A stretch of DNA of 64,000 bases from Nemophila menziesii (GCA_029959085.1 JARWIR010000013.1:11781186-11845185), one strand, 5' to 3'; positions 34,860-46,850 are shown, counted from the stretch's first letter. Notes: generated by a model from the letters alone, not told the origin. Numbers and translations are program-made.

Positions 34860-37800
34860 CGGTGTTCTATTATCTAGACATTTACAAAGTTTTTATAGTC
34901 GCTAAGAATAAAACTTCAGCAGTGTCATGATGAAGTGCTTCAAAGGTTGCCTCTCTGATGCCTATTGCTTCTGCTTCTTTTGGTGACTCAGCTGCAAAAC
35001 TCCTTGCTCCTCCTTGTATCATATTTCCCTGCATATTTTTAACTATATATCCAGCACTAGATTGTTTTATTTCCTTAACAAAACATGCATCAACATTTAT
35101 GATTAACTTATTAGGCGTTCAATCATTACACCTACCTTTCATAATAATTTATTTTAAGCATTTTGGTTTATTATTTAAGCTTTTGTTTTTTATTGGCCTT
35201 AGGGTCACTGGTTTTGTTTATCACATGTAAGTACTCATGACATGCCATTTTAGTTGTATTAACAAATATTATTCGGTCAAGTTTTATGCTTCTAAATAGA
35301 AATTTATTTCTTACTTTTCAGATTTTCCTAGCTAACATGGGTATCTTCGCAAGAATGGGGATTTCTTTAGCTTCTTTTTGATTATTTATCAAGTATAGTA
35401 GGCATGTTTCAAATCTCTTATTTTTTTCATTTTTATTGTAAGAAATCCCATCTGAGTTGCAAACCATGTTGCTCTAGCCCAGTGATAATCAAATAGAGGT
35501 GTTCAACTGTTTTCTTTTTGTGTTGCATATTTTGCATATATTATTTATAACGCATTGTCTCTTAAATCTATTTTCCTTAGTGCTTAAGGAATTTTTGCAT
35601 GCCTTCCAAAGGAAGTTTTTAACCTAAGGGGTGTACTTTTATCTCCTGAATTGTTTCCAATAGTACTTTAGGTGGTTTAAATGATCCTTTAGGTGATAGG
35701 TCATTTTCTATTTGTTCATTCATTTCTTCGTCATGTCTTATTTCGCATACATCCTTTTTGTAGTTAGATTACCATCCTTTGCTTTGACCCAAAGTGGTAT
35801 ATCTCTACAATTTGTATGTGGTAGTTTTATGTTCATTATTTTTTCTATAGTTTCAGATTTTATAAGACTTTGTATTTTGTGTTCATCCCATTGGTTTGTT
35901 CCATTTATTATAATTTCATTAAAAAATTGAAGTTCAGTTCCTTGAGGTTTGATTATTGTTTCATATTCATTTAGCCAGTAATAATCCCATATTATTATAT
36001 TCTTTCTATTATCCACAATCCACTTTAGGTTATTTTCAAAGGCTTCTACCTCTTAGTATACTGTTCCATCCCGATTAAGGGTTTTGGCCTTTTCTAGCTT
36101 CCATAATGTCACATCTATGGTGATAAATGCCCTTATAAATTTTTGCAAGCATTAATTCAGGGTTATTTATAATTTTCCATGCATTTGTAGCTAATAAGGC
36201 TACATTCATTATGTGAATTCTTTTGAATCCTAGTCCTCCATTACTTTTAAGTTTTTGTGTTTCTTCTTTGTTTGTCCAATGTATCCTTTTTTTATCTCCA
36301 TTATCCCACCAAAAGTTGGTGACTATTGATTCAATGTTTTCACATATAGTAAGGGGAATGTGAAACATTGACATTATATAAACTTGGATTGCTTGTATAG
36401 CAGATTTATCATAGTTTCCTTTCTTACTTCAGATCGGAATTTATTGCTCCAATGGCTAACCATTGTATTTACTTTGTCAAGCAGCCAATTTAAGGATTTT
36501 ATCTTGGATTTGCCCCAGTTGGAGGGTATTCCTAGGCATTTTAATTTATTCATTCTTAGTATTTTAGCAAGTTTTTTTCCTTCTCCATTTGGTGTATTTG
36601 CACTGAACATTACCCCACTTTTTTTTTTTAAAATTATATTTTCCTCTGAGGCTCTACCATAATAATCCAGTATTTCTTTAAATGTTGTGAACTCTTGTTC
36701 ATTTTCTTTTAAGAAGCTTAAACTATCATCTGCGTATAAAATATGTGATAGTGTGGGACATAGTATGTTTATTTTCATGCCCTCAAATACCCCGTTTTCA
36801 ATTTTTTCTTGAATTAATGTCGTTAAAAGCTTGTGTCATTAGGCAGAAGAGAAGGGGGGATAGTGGGTCCCCCTGCATTAACCCCCTAGTTGGATTTTCA
36901 ATTGGAAGTTGTGTTCAATTATAGTTAATTGTGTAAGAGACTGTGGTTAAACCCATTATAATCCAGTTTGCCCATTTCGTATCAAAGCCTTGTTTTAGGA
37001 TTATATTTCTTAGGAAATCCCATTCTACCTTTTTGAAAGCTTTTGATATGTCAGCTTTTACTGCTGCAAAGTACGTGGGGTGAGTTTTATTTTTTTTTAA
37101 AGAAGTAGCTTGCCTCATGGGCAATGAGGATATTTTCACTAATAGCCCTGCCTGGAATAAAGACAGTTTGGTTTCCCTCTAGTAGGCTTGGCATTAGTGG
37201 TTGTAGCCTTAGGACTAAAATTCTTGCAATTACCTTATAAATGAAGTTGGAGCAACTTATTAGTCTATAATGACCTATGTTCTTTGGGTTTTTTACCTTT
37301 GGTATTATGGTTATAACAGTTTAATTTATACAAGTAAGATCACTGTTATTATACATAAAATCAGTATTCATTCTTAGTAAATCCATTTTATCTGTCTGCC
37401 AGTGGTGTTTATAGAAGTATCCTGAGTAACCATCCGGTCTAGTTGCTTTATCAGCATCTAGTGATCATACTGCATCCTTTACTTCCTCTATGTTTATGGC
37501 TTGAGGAGTTTTAGATTCATTTCTCTAGTAACATTTGTTTTGATTTTAATTATAATGTGTGTGTGTAGTCCCTTTGACCAACCCCATTGGTATATTATAG
37601 TATCTTTTGTAATATTTTTATCATCAGTCCATACTCTATTTTTATCCTCTAGCATAATAATTTTTTTCTTCTTCTTTCTTTAGTGATAGCATGGTAGTAT
37701 TGGTGTTATTGTCACCAAATTTTAGCCATGTATTCCTGGACCTAGTTTTCCAGTAGAGTTTTTCTTCAACCCATAATTTCTCTAGTCTTATAATTTTTGT

Positions 37801-38830
37801 ATTAAATTCTTCAATATCAGCTTCAACATTATAGTTTGTTAGTTGTTCCAGTTGGTTCATTATTTTTTTTATTTCCTTTTGCTTTTCCTGTTCCCCCCCC
37901 CCCACTTAATGAGTGCTCCTGTAAGTATATGGTGTTTTTTTCCATACCTAAGTATTCCTTTTCCTTCTAGGCTTTTAAAGTTGTTGCATTCAGTATATTT
38001 TATCCATGCCTTTTCAAGATAAATCTTTTGTTTCTTATTTCCATTATTGTGTTGAAGTGTATAATGATGGGTGAACGATTAGACCTCAGAACACGGAGTA
38101 CTGCCATCCAAGCATATTTATAAGTGGTGTGCCAATTATTGTTACTAAGGCATCTATCAATTTTTTGTTTTATATTTTGTGTTCCATGTCTTTTATTAGA
38201 CCATGTATAAGCACAACCATAGGTTTTGACTTAATTGAGGTCTAATTTCTCAATAAATCTATTTTTAATGTTAATTTTTTTTTTCATGATTATACCTTAT
38301 CATATTTAAATCCCCCAATATATTCCATTCAGAGCTGCTATTTATGGGCTTACAGCTTTTAATATCTTGCAAGATTTCATCTTTTTTTCTTTTCTTCAGG
38401 GTTTATTTAGATAAAGGTAGTGTAACATCCAGTTTTTTGTTAAGTTTTTATCTTAAAGTCATTAAGCTTTTATTTTTCCTTATAACCTTGATTTCACAAT
38501 TTTTAGCATACAATGCCAATGCCCCCGCTAGTCCAACTTAGTTAACATAATCAACTAAACTCATGTCTATGCTTTTTGCAAGATCGTTAACTATATTGAA
38601 ACTATTCTTTATTTCATAGAGGAATAGTACCTTAGGTTTATTGTAGCGCAAAACCTCCTTTAGTGTTAGAACTGTCAAGGAGTGCCAAGTCCTTGACAGT
38701 TCCAACCCATTTGTATCATTAAGTGTGAAGGGGTTATTTAGGTTCAACCCTGCAATTACCTTTGTTTTCCTCGTTTCAAATCTTCTTTTGGACCATAGCA
38801 ATTTAAACCTTACCTCTAGGCCTCAGTGTT
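34860..38830 (-). mobile_element. LINE with RNase H, minus strand, ends eroded
   Basis: On the minus strand: EN start near 38800, RT at about 37450-36700, thumb and connection at 36374-35738, zinc region about 35600-35450 and an RNase H piece at about 35130-34870. It is related to the LINE at 27000-33479: the EN start region has the same NDTNGLELSRTWHSLTV-type sequence. No poly(A) tail or target duplication was found. Confidence 0.82.
34870..38801 (-). pseudogene. LINE ORF2, heavily frameshifted
   Basis: Legible parts: EN start 38801-38538 (VLFLYEIKNSF); linker 37905-37642 (KLWVEEKLYWKTRSRNTWL); RT around 37440 (RPDGYSGYFYKHHW), 37260-37220 (SCSNFIYKVIARILVL), 37170-37140 (FIPGRAISENILIAHE), 37139-36915 (AAVKADISKAFKKVEWDFL); catalytic ILYADDSLSFL near 36745, that is YADD rather than FADD; thumb 36374-36075 (NFWWDNGDKKRIHW). 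RNase H: VDACFVKEIKQSSAG and ESPKEAEAIGIREATFEAL near 35110-34930. Most breaks are single-base shifts plus TAA or TAG codons. Confidence 0.85.
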
Positions 38831-38834
38831 TCTT

Positions 38835-39100
38835 CGCACTAGTGCCCGCCTTCACCTTGCTGTAAAAAATATAATTTTATAGTTTAATTTATTTTTTGAA
38901 GTATATTGCTCTTTACTCGTTTGGAACATCTATAAGTTAGTTTTATAATGATTTTTTATTATAAGTTTTTATTGATTTTTTTTGTAATACATTTAAAAAC
39001 ATAAAGAAAAACTCTTCTATAAAGAGTAACTCATTTTTAGTACATATATTTCGGTGCTAGCTAGGGTGAGAGCAGATTCATCATTTTTATAAATATACGA
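38835..39100. other. Short unassigned stretch between two LINEs
   Basis: A/T-rich, no recognised feature. It separates the 5' end of a minus-strand LINE from a 5'-truncated plus-strand LINE. Confidence 0.4.
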
Positions 39101-39104
39101 GTAT

Positions 39105-40630
39105 TGATTTCAAGTATCATCCTTAATGTGAGAAACAAAAGATCACACATCTAGCTTTTTCGGATGATTTAATGCTACTTTCAAAAGGAGACAAGGAGTC
39201 AAAAACTTCTCATGGATAGCTTAAATACTTTTGGGGATTGTTCGGGACTTCGATTAAATGTTGAAAAGTCTAATATTTATTATAATGGGGTATCAAATTA
39301 TGACACTGAAAATGGTGTGACACCTACACTCTTGGAAAGAGGTGTCACGCCTTTTCGTTATCTTGGGGTCCCACTTGGCTCGTCCGTTTTGCTTTCAGGA
39401 GATTATAAACTTCTTTTTGACAAGTTGGAAGGTTATGTGAGGTCTTGGAGAGCTTCGTCTCTTTCTTTTGTGGGGAGATTGGAATTAGTTAGATCGGTTC
39501 TCCAAGGAGTTATTTGTTTTTGGTTTTGTATCTTTCCGATTCTGATTGGTGTTCGAGATCGTGTGATTAGCATATGACGGAATTTTTATCGGGAGAATTA
39601 ACCTCCTCAAGTTAGTTGGAACAAGATTTGTATACCAAAAGATGAAGTTGGACTTATGTTAAAAAATTTAGAGGCATAGAACAAAGCATTACTATTAAAA
39701 ATGCTTTGGGAAATTGTGGAAAAGAAGGATTCACTTTGGATTAAATGGATACATGGATAATATTTGCAAGTTTGTGGATTTTGGGAATGGAAACCGAGAA
39801 AGGGTGATTCTCCTTTATTGAAAAATGATTGGGAGCTTAAGGATATTATTTGTGGGTCCTTAGGATTGGAAGGTCGGGAGAGCATTTTGGCTTTGTGGTA
39901 TTCCTCGAGAAATGCGAGTCACATTACACATGGGATATCAAGTAAGGAATTTTTATTCTTTACATAAAAAACCTTATGATTTATTTCGGCGTAAATATTT
40001 TATTAAACCTTGGGAAAATATTATGTGGGACTCGTGTGTATTTCCGAAACATGCAATTATTGTGTGGACAGATTTGAGAGAAAGTCTTAGAACTAAGGAT
40101 CGCATTACTTATTTGGAGTTGGATCCTCTATGTAATTTATGTGGGGAAGATTTTGAGTCAAACCAGCACCTCTTCTTTGATTGTGCTTATTCGAGGGCTA
40201 TTTGGGGTGAGATAAAGTCTTGGCTAGGATTGGATAAAGTGATGAACACGCTTCTAAGTGCTTTGAAATAGATTAAAAAGCTTAAAGCTAGAGAAAATTG
40301 GAGGAGAAAAGCATGGAGGATCGGATGTGGAGCTACCGTGTATTGCATTTGGAAAGCGAGGAATCACCTAGCTATGAGAGGTGAATATTCATCTAGAGAA
40401 ACGGTTACCAAGGAAATTAAGTGGTTCATTTTTTCCATTTTATTTTCATTGTTCCCTCATAATTCGTTTATGGATGATGGTGGACGATTAGCTTGTATTA
40501 GTATTAGTATGAGATTTTCATTTTAGCTTCTTAGTTGCTATCTTTATCCTTTTGGTTTAGGTAGGTAACTCTCTTGTATAGTGTACAGTTTTTTTATTAA
40601 TACAACCGTTTACCTAACCCAAAAAAAAAA
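39105..40630 (+). mobile_element. 5'-truncated LINE lacking RNase H, with poly(A) tail
   Basis: Begins inside RT just before the catalytic motif and ends in A10 (40621-40630) after a 3' UTR. The C-terminus ends shortly after the zinc motif without an RNase H, as in the LINE at 24060-26105, so both seem to belong to the same RNase H-less clade. Confidence 0.85.
39108..40526 (+). pseudogene. LINE ORF2 C-terminal half (RT palm end, thumb, zf-RVT)
   Basis: Starts KYHP-CEKQKITH-LAFSDDLMLLSKGD (catalytic box FSDD, about 39155), then LNTFGDCSGLRLNVEKSNIY (39221-39280), TPFRYLGVPLGS and SLSFVGRLELVRSVLQGV (to 39577). A new frame gives 39764-39967 (LQVCGFWEWKPRKGDSPLL). Then, in 39912-40271, comes the zinc region: IVWTDLRESLRTKDRI and CNLCGEDFESNQHLFFDC. 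The end piece is 40338-40526 (YCIWKARNHLAMRGEYS). Stops and shifts separate the frames. Confidence 0.88.
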
Positions 40631-40639
40631 CTAAAAGTT

Positions 40640-41500
40640 ATAACAATAAGCATAATGTAGAGAAAGCTTGTTTTCGGCTCGAACTTATTTCTTTATAAAC
40701 AAATTCAATACTATTCCTTTAGTTTAAAGTCGTTAAAAAACAATCTTGTTTGAACGCATTTCCAGAAGATCAGTGAAGTTGGTGATTTGATGGCGAGGAG
40801 CCGAAAACAGAAGCCCAGATATGAAATTACTAGTGCTCGATCTAGTGGTATTTTATGGGGATTCTGTTTATAGGCAGCAAAGTGACAATCAAATTTAAGA
40901 AGGTAGGGGATCATTGTATTTTTCCACAAGTTTATCTCTATTCCTCTCGTATATCGTTGTAGGACCTTCCTGCAATTCAATTCCCTTAAACCCATCATCT
41001 ACGAATTTCTTTACTCAATAAGTTTGAAGCTACTTTGTTACTCATGCTAGTAGTTTCTAATCTTTTTTCTAACACATTGAAGGTTCCATTACCTTCAAAG
41101 CTTTGAACCCTTTAGTCCAGTGAGGCACAACAATTACTTGATTAAATTTATTAGTTATAAATTAATATTTTATTTATCAATAGATATATTATTAAACTTT
41201 AAAATATTAACTTGAACTTTTTTTTATTTCTGTAAGCTTTAATTTATTTACAAATATCAAACTTTATATTTATAGCATAAATTCTAGCAAATATCTACTT
41301 TTTATGAAAGTTCTGCTTCAACCATGAAAACAAATTATTCATAAACAACTTGAGTTCGACTCTGGAAAAAACTTGTTCAATAAGTTAAACAAACAAATTT
41401 TAACAAATCTGACTCACTCTTTAAAACTTGAGTTTGGCAAGACTCGAGCTTGTGCATCTAGTGTTCGGCTCGACACAGTTTATTTATCGCCCTAATTAAG
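40640..41500. repeat. Possible non-autonomous hAT-type repeat, degenerate
   Basis: On the minus strand the right end reads tagggcgataaataaactg followed by tgtcgagccgaacac, the typical opening of a common plant non-autonomous repeat family. Near 40660-40690 the motif gcttgttttcggctcgaac recurs in the opposite sense. The interior has no coding capacity. A target duplication was not found, so borders are approximate. Confidence 0.35.
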
Positions 41501-41860
41501 TTACCATTATTTTTATTGTGAAAAATGACACCTCTCTTCAAAATCCTTTATCGTAGGTAAGTAGTTAAATGATACTACTATCTAGCATATGTTTTTCATT
41601 CGTAGTACAATATTGAAATCCCAATATTTTTTTTATATAAATTGTCTATTTATAAAATATATAGTTTTAAAATATTTATTAAGTATAAATATCAAGATAT
41701 TTTTTCTATTATTATTTTCAGTTAAAATATTAGAATATATATATTTTTAATAAATATTAAGTATATTAAGACACTATAAAAAGTTTCTTTTAAACCAATC
41801 TAATCATAAATTTTTTTAACTTTATGAATAAGTAAAATGACTAAATACTAGAGGAATATT
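41501..41860. other. A/T-rich stretch, possibly a degraded Stowaway MITE
   Basis: The segment around 41630-41790 (taaatattaagtatattaag, then acactataaaaag) resembles the interior of the Stowaway copies at 23689 and 33512, but no terminal repeats survive. Confidence 0.25.
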
Positions 41861-41864
41861 CGTT

Positions 41865-43090
41865 TTTAGGTCTCAAATTCTGAAATGATATTTTTAAAGG
41901 CCTGGCTATGATTTTTCTGGTTTCTGGCTAGATTTTTGGAGGTATATACCCACTATTTTAATTTTTTTAGTTACATTACAAGTCCATGTTGAAAATTTAT
42001 GGTTTTAATTTTCTGGTTCAATGTCATTTTTTTGCCAAGGGTCGTGCTATAATTCGGGGATATACCCACTGTTTTCACAATACATTTTTCCTTGTCAAGG
42101 TCCATGTCATTCCAGCTCAATGATAAAGATCCATACCCACAAAAAATGCAAAATGGCGGGTATATACCCATTAAAACTACAAAACAATGGGTATATACCC
42201 ACTGAAAATGCAAAACAGTGGGTACGTTAACAAATCTAGATCTAAATAAATAGATCTGAGATCGATGAAGGGGGTGACGCTCATGGTGGTGGAGGTGGCA
42301 TCGTGAGAGCGACTTTCTTAGACGTGACCTTTTGTGGCTCGTTAATGGTGGTTATCTTTTACAAATGAGCACTTTCCTAGTGGTGAGATCTTGACGAATG
42401 GCGTCATATTTCTAATGGTGATGATGGAGGTGGGGAATGAGAAGGTGTTGCGGCGTTTTTCAACTTCACGGCGAGATCTTGTCGAGTGGAAAAAATGGCT
42501 TTCTTGAGCGGAAGACCCCTAAAAATACAAAACAGTGGGTATATACCCCCTGAAAATGCAAAAAATGGGGTACGTTATTGGAGGTTTGAATAAATCGATC
42601 TGAGATCGATGAAGGGGGTGGCGCTCATGGTGGTGGAGAAGAAGAAGAAGGCGGGGTAGGATCCAACTGTGATTTGTGCTGAAGAAGGTGGACAATGGGC
42701 AGATCTAAAGCGATACGGCGACATCTGGTCCACGATGACAGTATTCTGGTGCAGTAGGGCGGTGGCTTTGTTGAGAACAGAAAGGAAGTGATACCAGAAT
42801 AAATGGAGGGAATTGAGATCTGTTGGAATGAAAGGAAGATGAGACCGGAGGGGGCTGGTTCTCTGGTGCAGGAGGGCGGCGGTTTTTATGGCGCAGGAGG
42901 GCGGCAACTTTGCTGGGAACAGAGGGAAGGTGACACCGGAATGATCAGAGGGAAGGTGAGACCGGTGGGAACGAAGAGAAGGTGACACCGGATGGGGATG
43001 GTTTTCTGGTGCAGGAGAGTGACCGGTTTCTTGTCATAGACGAACGACAGAGAGAAAAAAGGGAAGGGGTGGGTTTTTAATTTCTAAACC
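41865..43090. repeat. Unclassified repeat region with duplicated modules
   Basis: The palindromic motif gggtatataccc occurs repeatedly (about 42154, 42189 and 42536, and imperfectly at 41941 and 42057). A module running from ctgaaaatgcaaaa through gatctgagatcgatgaaggg to ctcatggtggtggag is present at about 42198-42294 and again at about 42547-42636. Between 42740 and 43020 a looser tandem repeat (tctggtgcaggagggcgg, gggaaggtgacaccgga) is G-rich on the plus strand. Long open frames here (42988-42575 minus) are low complexity and not credible as genes. I do not recognise the family. Confidence 0.5.
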
Positions 43091-43295
43091 TAATAGGAAA
43101 TGAGGGTAGTTTTATAGTCTGGTTGACTTCTAATTAGAACTTACTAAAGGATATTTAATTAAAAGACTAAGATACATTTAACATAGACATTTATTCTTCT
43201 TTTACCCTAAATATATTATGAATAGATAATATGCATGTATAGGATTAAATCGAAAATTGATTATCATTCTTTATATCTACTCAAGCTAGGTCATA

Positions 43296-43320
43296 AATAG
43301 CTTTTTTTTTTTTTTTTTTT
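43296..43320. repeat. Poly-T tract (about 25 bases)
   Basis: A long T-run at the left edge of the BKI1 upstream region. It could be the poly(A) tail of a minus-strand retroposon, but no retroposon body was seen to its right. Confidence 0.6.
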
Positions 43321-43608
43321 ATAAAATAAATGTCCAAAAACAAAAAAAATAATATAAAAAGTACATATCCCTTAAAATTGTGACGGTTGAGCTACTCTTA
43401 AGAGTAGCTTGTAGGGGCTTACATGAAAAGGTCCCACCATTTCTAGCTCAAATGCAAACAATTTCATACCTACCACATTCCCCTTTACAATATGTGTCCA
43501 TTAACTTAACATAACTTAGTTGTTCAAAGAAGTTTAAGCTCACCACACAAAAAGAAACTTAAAAATTAAAATCAATCCTTGGTTTTGTTTTAATAGTGTT
43601 AATAGGTA

Positions 43609-44586
43609 ATGGATATCAGATATCAGAAGATTAAAGACGAAGAAAAAGTTAATAAAAATCAAGAGATCAAGTTAAAATATGAAAGCCGAGAAATAAAACT
43701 ACAAGAACCATCATCACCACCTTTCAGAGAAGAAGCACCACCATCTTTAAAGGAAGCAGCATCACCATCCAGGGCATCACCACCACCGTTGAGTCAAACA
43801 TCACCACCATCAGCTCATTCATCACCTTCACCTGGATTCTCCTTCACAGTTTCTCATCATATCAATACTCCATCTAGCTCAGCAGCCATTGATCATCATC
43901 ACCACAAAGCAATAAACACACCTTCTTCAATTGACGGCAAAGCCGTTGATTTATCTCCAGCTGATGAGATATTCCTCCGTGGCCATTTACTTCCTTTTCA
44001 CTTTCAACCTGGTCACCCGCCTCTTTCTCCACGGTCTTCAATAAATTCTTTAGATAGTTTCACTCTTCCAATCAAAGAATTATTACAGCCCCAAGAACAT
44101 AACAACAGCGAAACAACAACAAGAATCAAATCAAAATCATTCTCTTTATTTGGGATACAAAAATTGCGAAAAGGGTGTGACGAAGTTCCTCAAAAACAGA
44201 AGATGAAGAAGCTAAAGTTCGAGGTAAGCCATGTATTGAAAAGGTACATAAAAATGGTTAGACCATTTTTATCATTCGGAAATAGGAAGCGAGAAAACAT
44301 GGATTTTGAAAAACAATCAACTCAACATTCATATTCTGGGAATTTAAGCTTTAGAGATCATAATTATGATGAGACTGAGAGAATCATTAGAAGAGTAAGA
44401 GGAGCTGAATATTCAGCACCAGCATCTATATGGACATCTCCAACGAATAGTGGTCATCTAAAAGCAACATCTTCGAAATCTACAACTCATGATAGTTCAA
44501 TGGAGGAGTTGCAAGCTGCTATTCAAGCTGCAATAGTTCATTGCAAGAACTCTAACTCAAATTCAATGCACGAGAAGAAAAATTAA
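43609..44586 (+). CDS. BKI1: BRI1 kinase inhibitor 1 (BKI1), brassinosteroid signalling
   Basis: Single exon, 325 residues. In Arabidopsis BKI1 sits at the plasma membrane, binds the BRI1 kinase domain and blocks it until brassinosteroid-triggered phosphorylation releases BKI1. Family landmarks seen: AVDLSPADEIFLRGHLLPFH (112-131), FTLPIKELL (151-159), KSKSFSLFGIQKLRKG (174-189), a basic membrane-binding segment KKLKFEVSHVLKRYIKMVRP (200-219) whose Tyr213 sits where the regulatory Tyr of Arabidopsis BKI1 lies, SAPASIWTSPTNSGHL (269-284), and the C-terminal BRI1-docking motif SSMEELQAAIQAAIVHCKNS (296-315). The N-terminal 110 residues are Ser/Pro-rich and poorly conserved, as usual. Length is close to the Arabidopsis protein. 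No frame damage, so it is probably functional. The start is the first ATG of the frame. Confidence 0.94.
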   Translation: MDIRYQKIKDEEKVNKNQEIKLKYESREIKLQEPSSPPFREEAPPSLKEAASPSRASPPPLSQTSPPSAHSSPSPGFSFTVSHHINTPSSSAAIDHHHHKAINTPSSIDGKAVDLSPADEIFLRGHLLPFHFQPGHPPLSPRSSINSLDSFTLPIKELLQPQEHNNSETTTRIKSKSFSLFGIQKLRKGCDEVPQKQKMKKLKFEVSHVLKRYIKMVRPFLSFGNRKRENMDFEKQSTQHSYSGNLSFRDHNYDETERIIRRVRGAEYSAPASIWTSPTNSGHLKATSSKSTTHDSSMEELQAAIQAAIVHCKNSNSNSMHEKKN

Positions 44587-44814
44587 AACACCAATCACTA
44601 AGGTTACCCTTAGGTGAGACAAATCTTCGTTCGAGTACACGATAAATTTTGAATATTAGTAATTTATTAATTATGTTAGTTACACCAAAAATTAAGTTTT
44701 AGTAGTGTCTAAACATTTCGTGTCTATTTATGTGTATATGATAAGTGGAATATTTTGGCAACCACGAGAAAAGATTGAATATCTGAAATTAGAGGATGAG
44801 CAAATGAGAATAAA
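44587..44814 (+). other. BKI1 3' flank
   Basis: Noncoding stretch after the BKI1 stop codon, with probable 3' UTR. No clear terminal signal could be assigned. Confidence 0.35.
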
Positions 44815-45515
44815 AAAATCAAACCGCACCTAAGAATCAAAAAACACTAAACTAAAAAAACCAAAAAATCAAAAATCAAAAAACCAAAAATCTACATGGC
44901 ATGGTTTTTAATTTTCAGACTTCGAATATTTTTGGTTCGGTTCGGTTTATTATGCAAAAACCGAACCAAAAAAGTCAAATAAAAACCAAACCGACAAAAG
45001 AGAAAATAAAGAATGTGAGATTTTTTATGAGAATTATGTAGAAGAAAATTTAGTTGAGAATTTATAATCTACATGAAATTTTTTGTTTTACTATTTGACG
45101 GTGTTATTAGTATGAATTTTTTTATATCATTTAAGATTATTGTTAGTAAGCGTCCACGTGATTGGTTTCATTGATTATGATGGTATAAATTCGAAAGTAA
45201 TAGTTTTAATTTTATAAAAATTATTTAGTATTGTAAATTAAGAGAATTGTTATTAGAATTGTAACATAATTGTATTAGAATAAGTCGATACTGGATCATG
45301 TATTACAAGAAGTGGTATAACAACAGTTACTGGTCAAGCATCCAAATACGTAGCAAACCAAAACCGGACCGAAATGAATCAATACAGAACCAAAAACCGA
45401 GTGTGAAACCAAATGCGAACCGTCTGATTTGGATTTTAAATTGTAAAACACCGAAATATTCGGTTCGGTTTCGGTTTTGGCAAAAAACCGAAACGAACCG
45501 AACTATACTCCTGGA
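44815..45515. mobile_element. Non-autonomous element with GGTTCGG-type inverted terminal blocks
   Basis: Both ends consist of dense aaccgaac / gttcggtt repeats. On the left, ttggttcggttcggttta and caaaaaccgaaccaaaa stand at about 44932-44970. On the right, aaaccaaaaccggaccgaa stands at about 45355 and attcggttcggtttcggttt at about 45459. The centre is A/T-rich and noncoding. This layout is common in plant hAT-like non-autonomous elements. A clean target duplication was not found. Confidence 0.45.
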
Positions 45516-45584
45516 ACCAAGAATACGTGATTTATGTTTGGTTATCAAAGTGATTTTTTCTACTTAAAAGGATGAGAATGATAA

Positions 45585-45862
45585 CTCCCCCATCTCTAAG
45601 AATTCTTACACTTATTTTTTCACAAAAATTAAAAAAATTATTTATTATTCATATAATTGTTAAACTATCCTCATTAAATATCGGGATATCTTTAATATTT
45701 ATTAAAAATATTAATAATAAAACTTAATTATCAGTAAAACTGTATAAAACATGAAAAGTATATTAATTTTTTTAAGTAATATTATCATATAAACAACTAT
45801 TTTTAATAATATAAAGTGACAAACTAGATATGGAAGAAGTATATTTTTATGGGAGTATTTAT
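45585..45862. mobile_element. Possible degraded Stowaway-like MITE
   Basis: The ends (aactcccccatctctaag on the left, agatatggaagaagtat on the right) and the interior (taaatatcgggatatcttta, then atatt) recall the Stowaway family, but the termini are too eroded for certainty. Confidence 0.25.
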
Positions 45863-46014
45863 AATCATATTAGGTATTCCATTAGTAATCCATGATGTAA
45901 CATCCCTTGCTTGAAAGGAAATTAGAGTTAAATAAAAAATATTAAAGGGTTGACAATTTACTTTTATAGAAAGTACATCAAATGATCAAATGAAAGGTGA
46001 TATATTGCCGTGCT

Positions 46015-46850
46015 AAAGAATTACCATTAGCAACCGCCTTGCTGAATGGGATAAGCTATTTCCAAATGTTTGGGTAGCAATTTTACCTGCTATTGGGCCA
46101 GATCACTGCCTATTAGTACTTCATCATGATAAAAGTGATAACAAAAAGAAAAGAAGATTTTACTTTGAAAACTTCTGGACAACTAAAATTGATTGTCTTA
46201 ATATTATCAAAAAAGTTTGGGCAGACTATAGCTCACTTAGGGGAAACCCTAATGCTATAATCAACCATAAACTTAGAAAATGTAGCTAGGCTTTAAGAGA
46301 CTGGAATATGAAAAAATTTGGAAATAATAAAATCCAAATAGAAAAACTTATTAAAAAACTAGAAACAATATCTAATTCTAATAGTCCTAGTTTTAATTGG
46401 GATGAATATAATACTAGTCCTAGTTTTAATTGGGATGAATATAATACTACAACCAAAGAACTTGAAGAAACTTGGAAAAGAGAAGAAAGTTTTTAGAAAG
46501 ATAGATCTAGAAATGTTTGGCTTAAAAAGGGTGATAAAAATACTAAGTATTATCATGCTTGCACAAAAGAAAGAAGGTGTAGAAATAAAATTCTTAACAC
46601 TACTAATGAAAATGGTGAATGGATTAATAATAAAGATGAAATAAATATTGAAATAGTTAACTATTTTAATAATATCTTTACAACAGTAGGAAAAAGAGAT
46701 TACAACAACACCATTAATCTCATTACTAGTAAAATTGATAAAAAATCTGCTGATAATTTAAATAAGCATATTAATGAAGAAGAAGTTAAAAAAGCAACTT
46801 GGGAACTAGGACCTAATAAGGCTCCAGGACCTGATGGTTATAATGGAAAT
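46015..46850 (+). pseudogene. LINE ORF2, first piece (EN end, linker, RT start)
   Basis: RLAEWDKLFPNVWVAILPAI and GPDHCLLVLHHDKSD (EN end with the SDH-like motif changed to PDH), RRFYFENFWTTK, then the linker. In-frame stops occur at 46286 and 46494. RT starts with NKAPGPDGYNGN at about 46815-46850, where the LTR insertion lies. An 11-codon unit (SPSFNWDEYNT) is tandemly duplicated at 46382-46449. Confidence 0.85.

Noticed and set aside
42575..42988. Minus-strand ORF of 137 codons in the G-rich repeat region
   Set aside because: Composition is repeat-driven (Ser, Pro, His, Leu) and follows the tandem repeat. No family resemblance and no promoter context.
7752..44586. PP2C and BKI1 as a functional signalling cluster
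   Set aside because: They lie 34 kb apart with only transposons between; plant neighbours are rarely co-regulated and nothing in the sequence links them.
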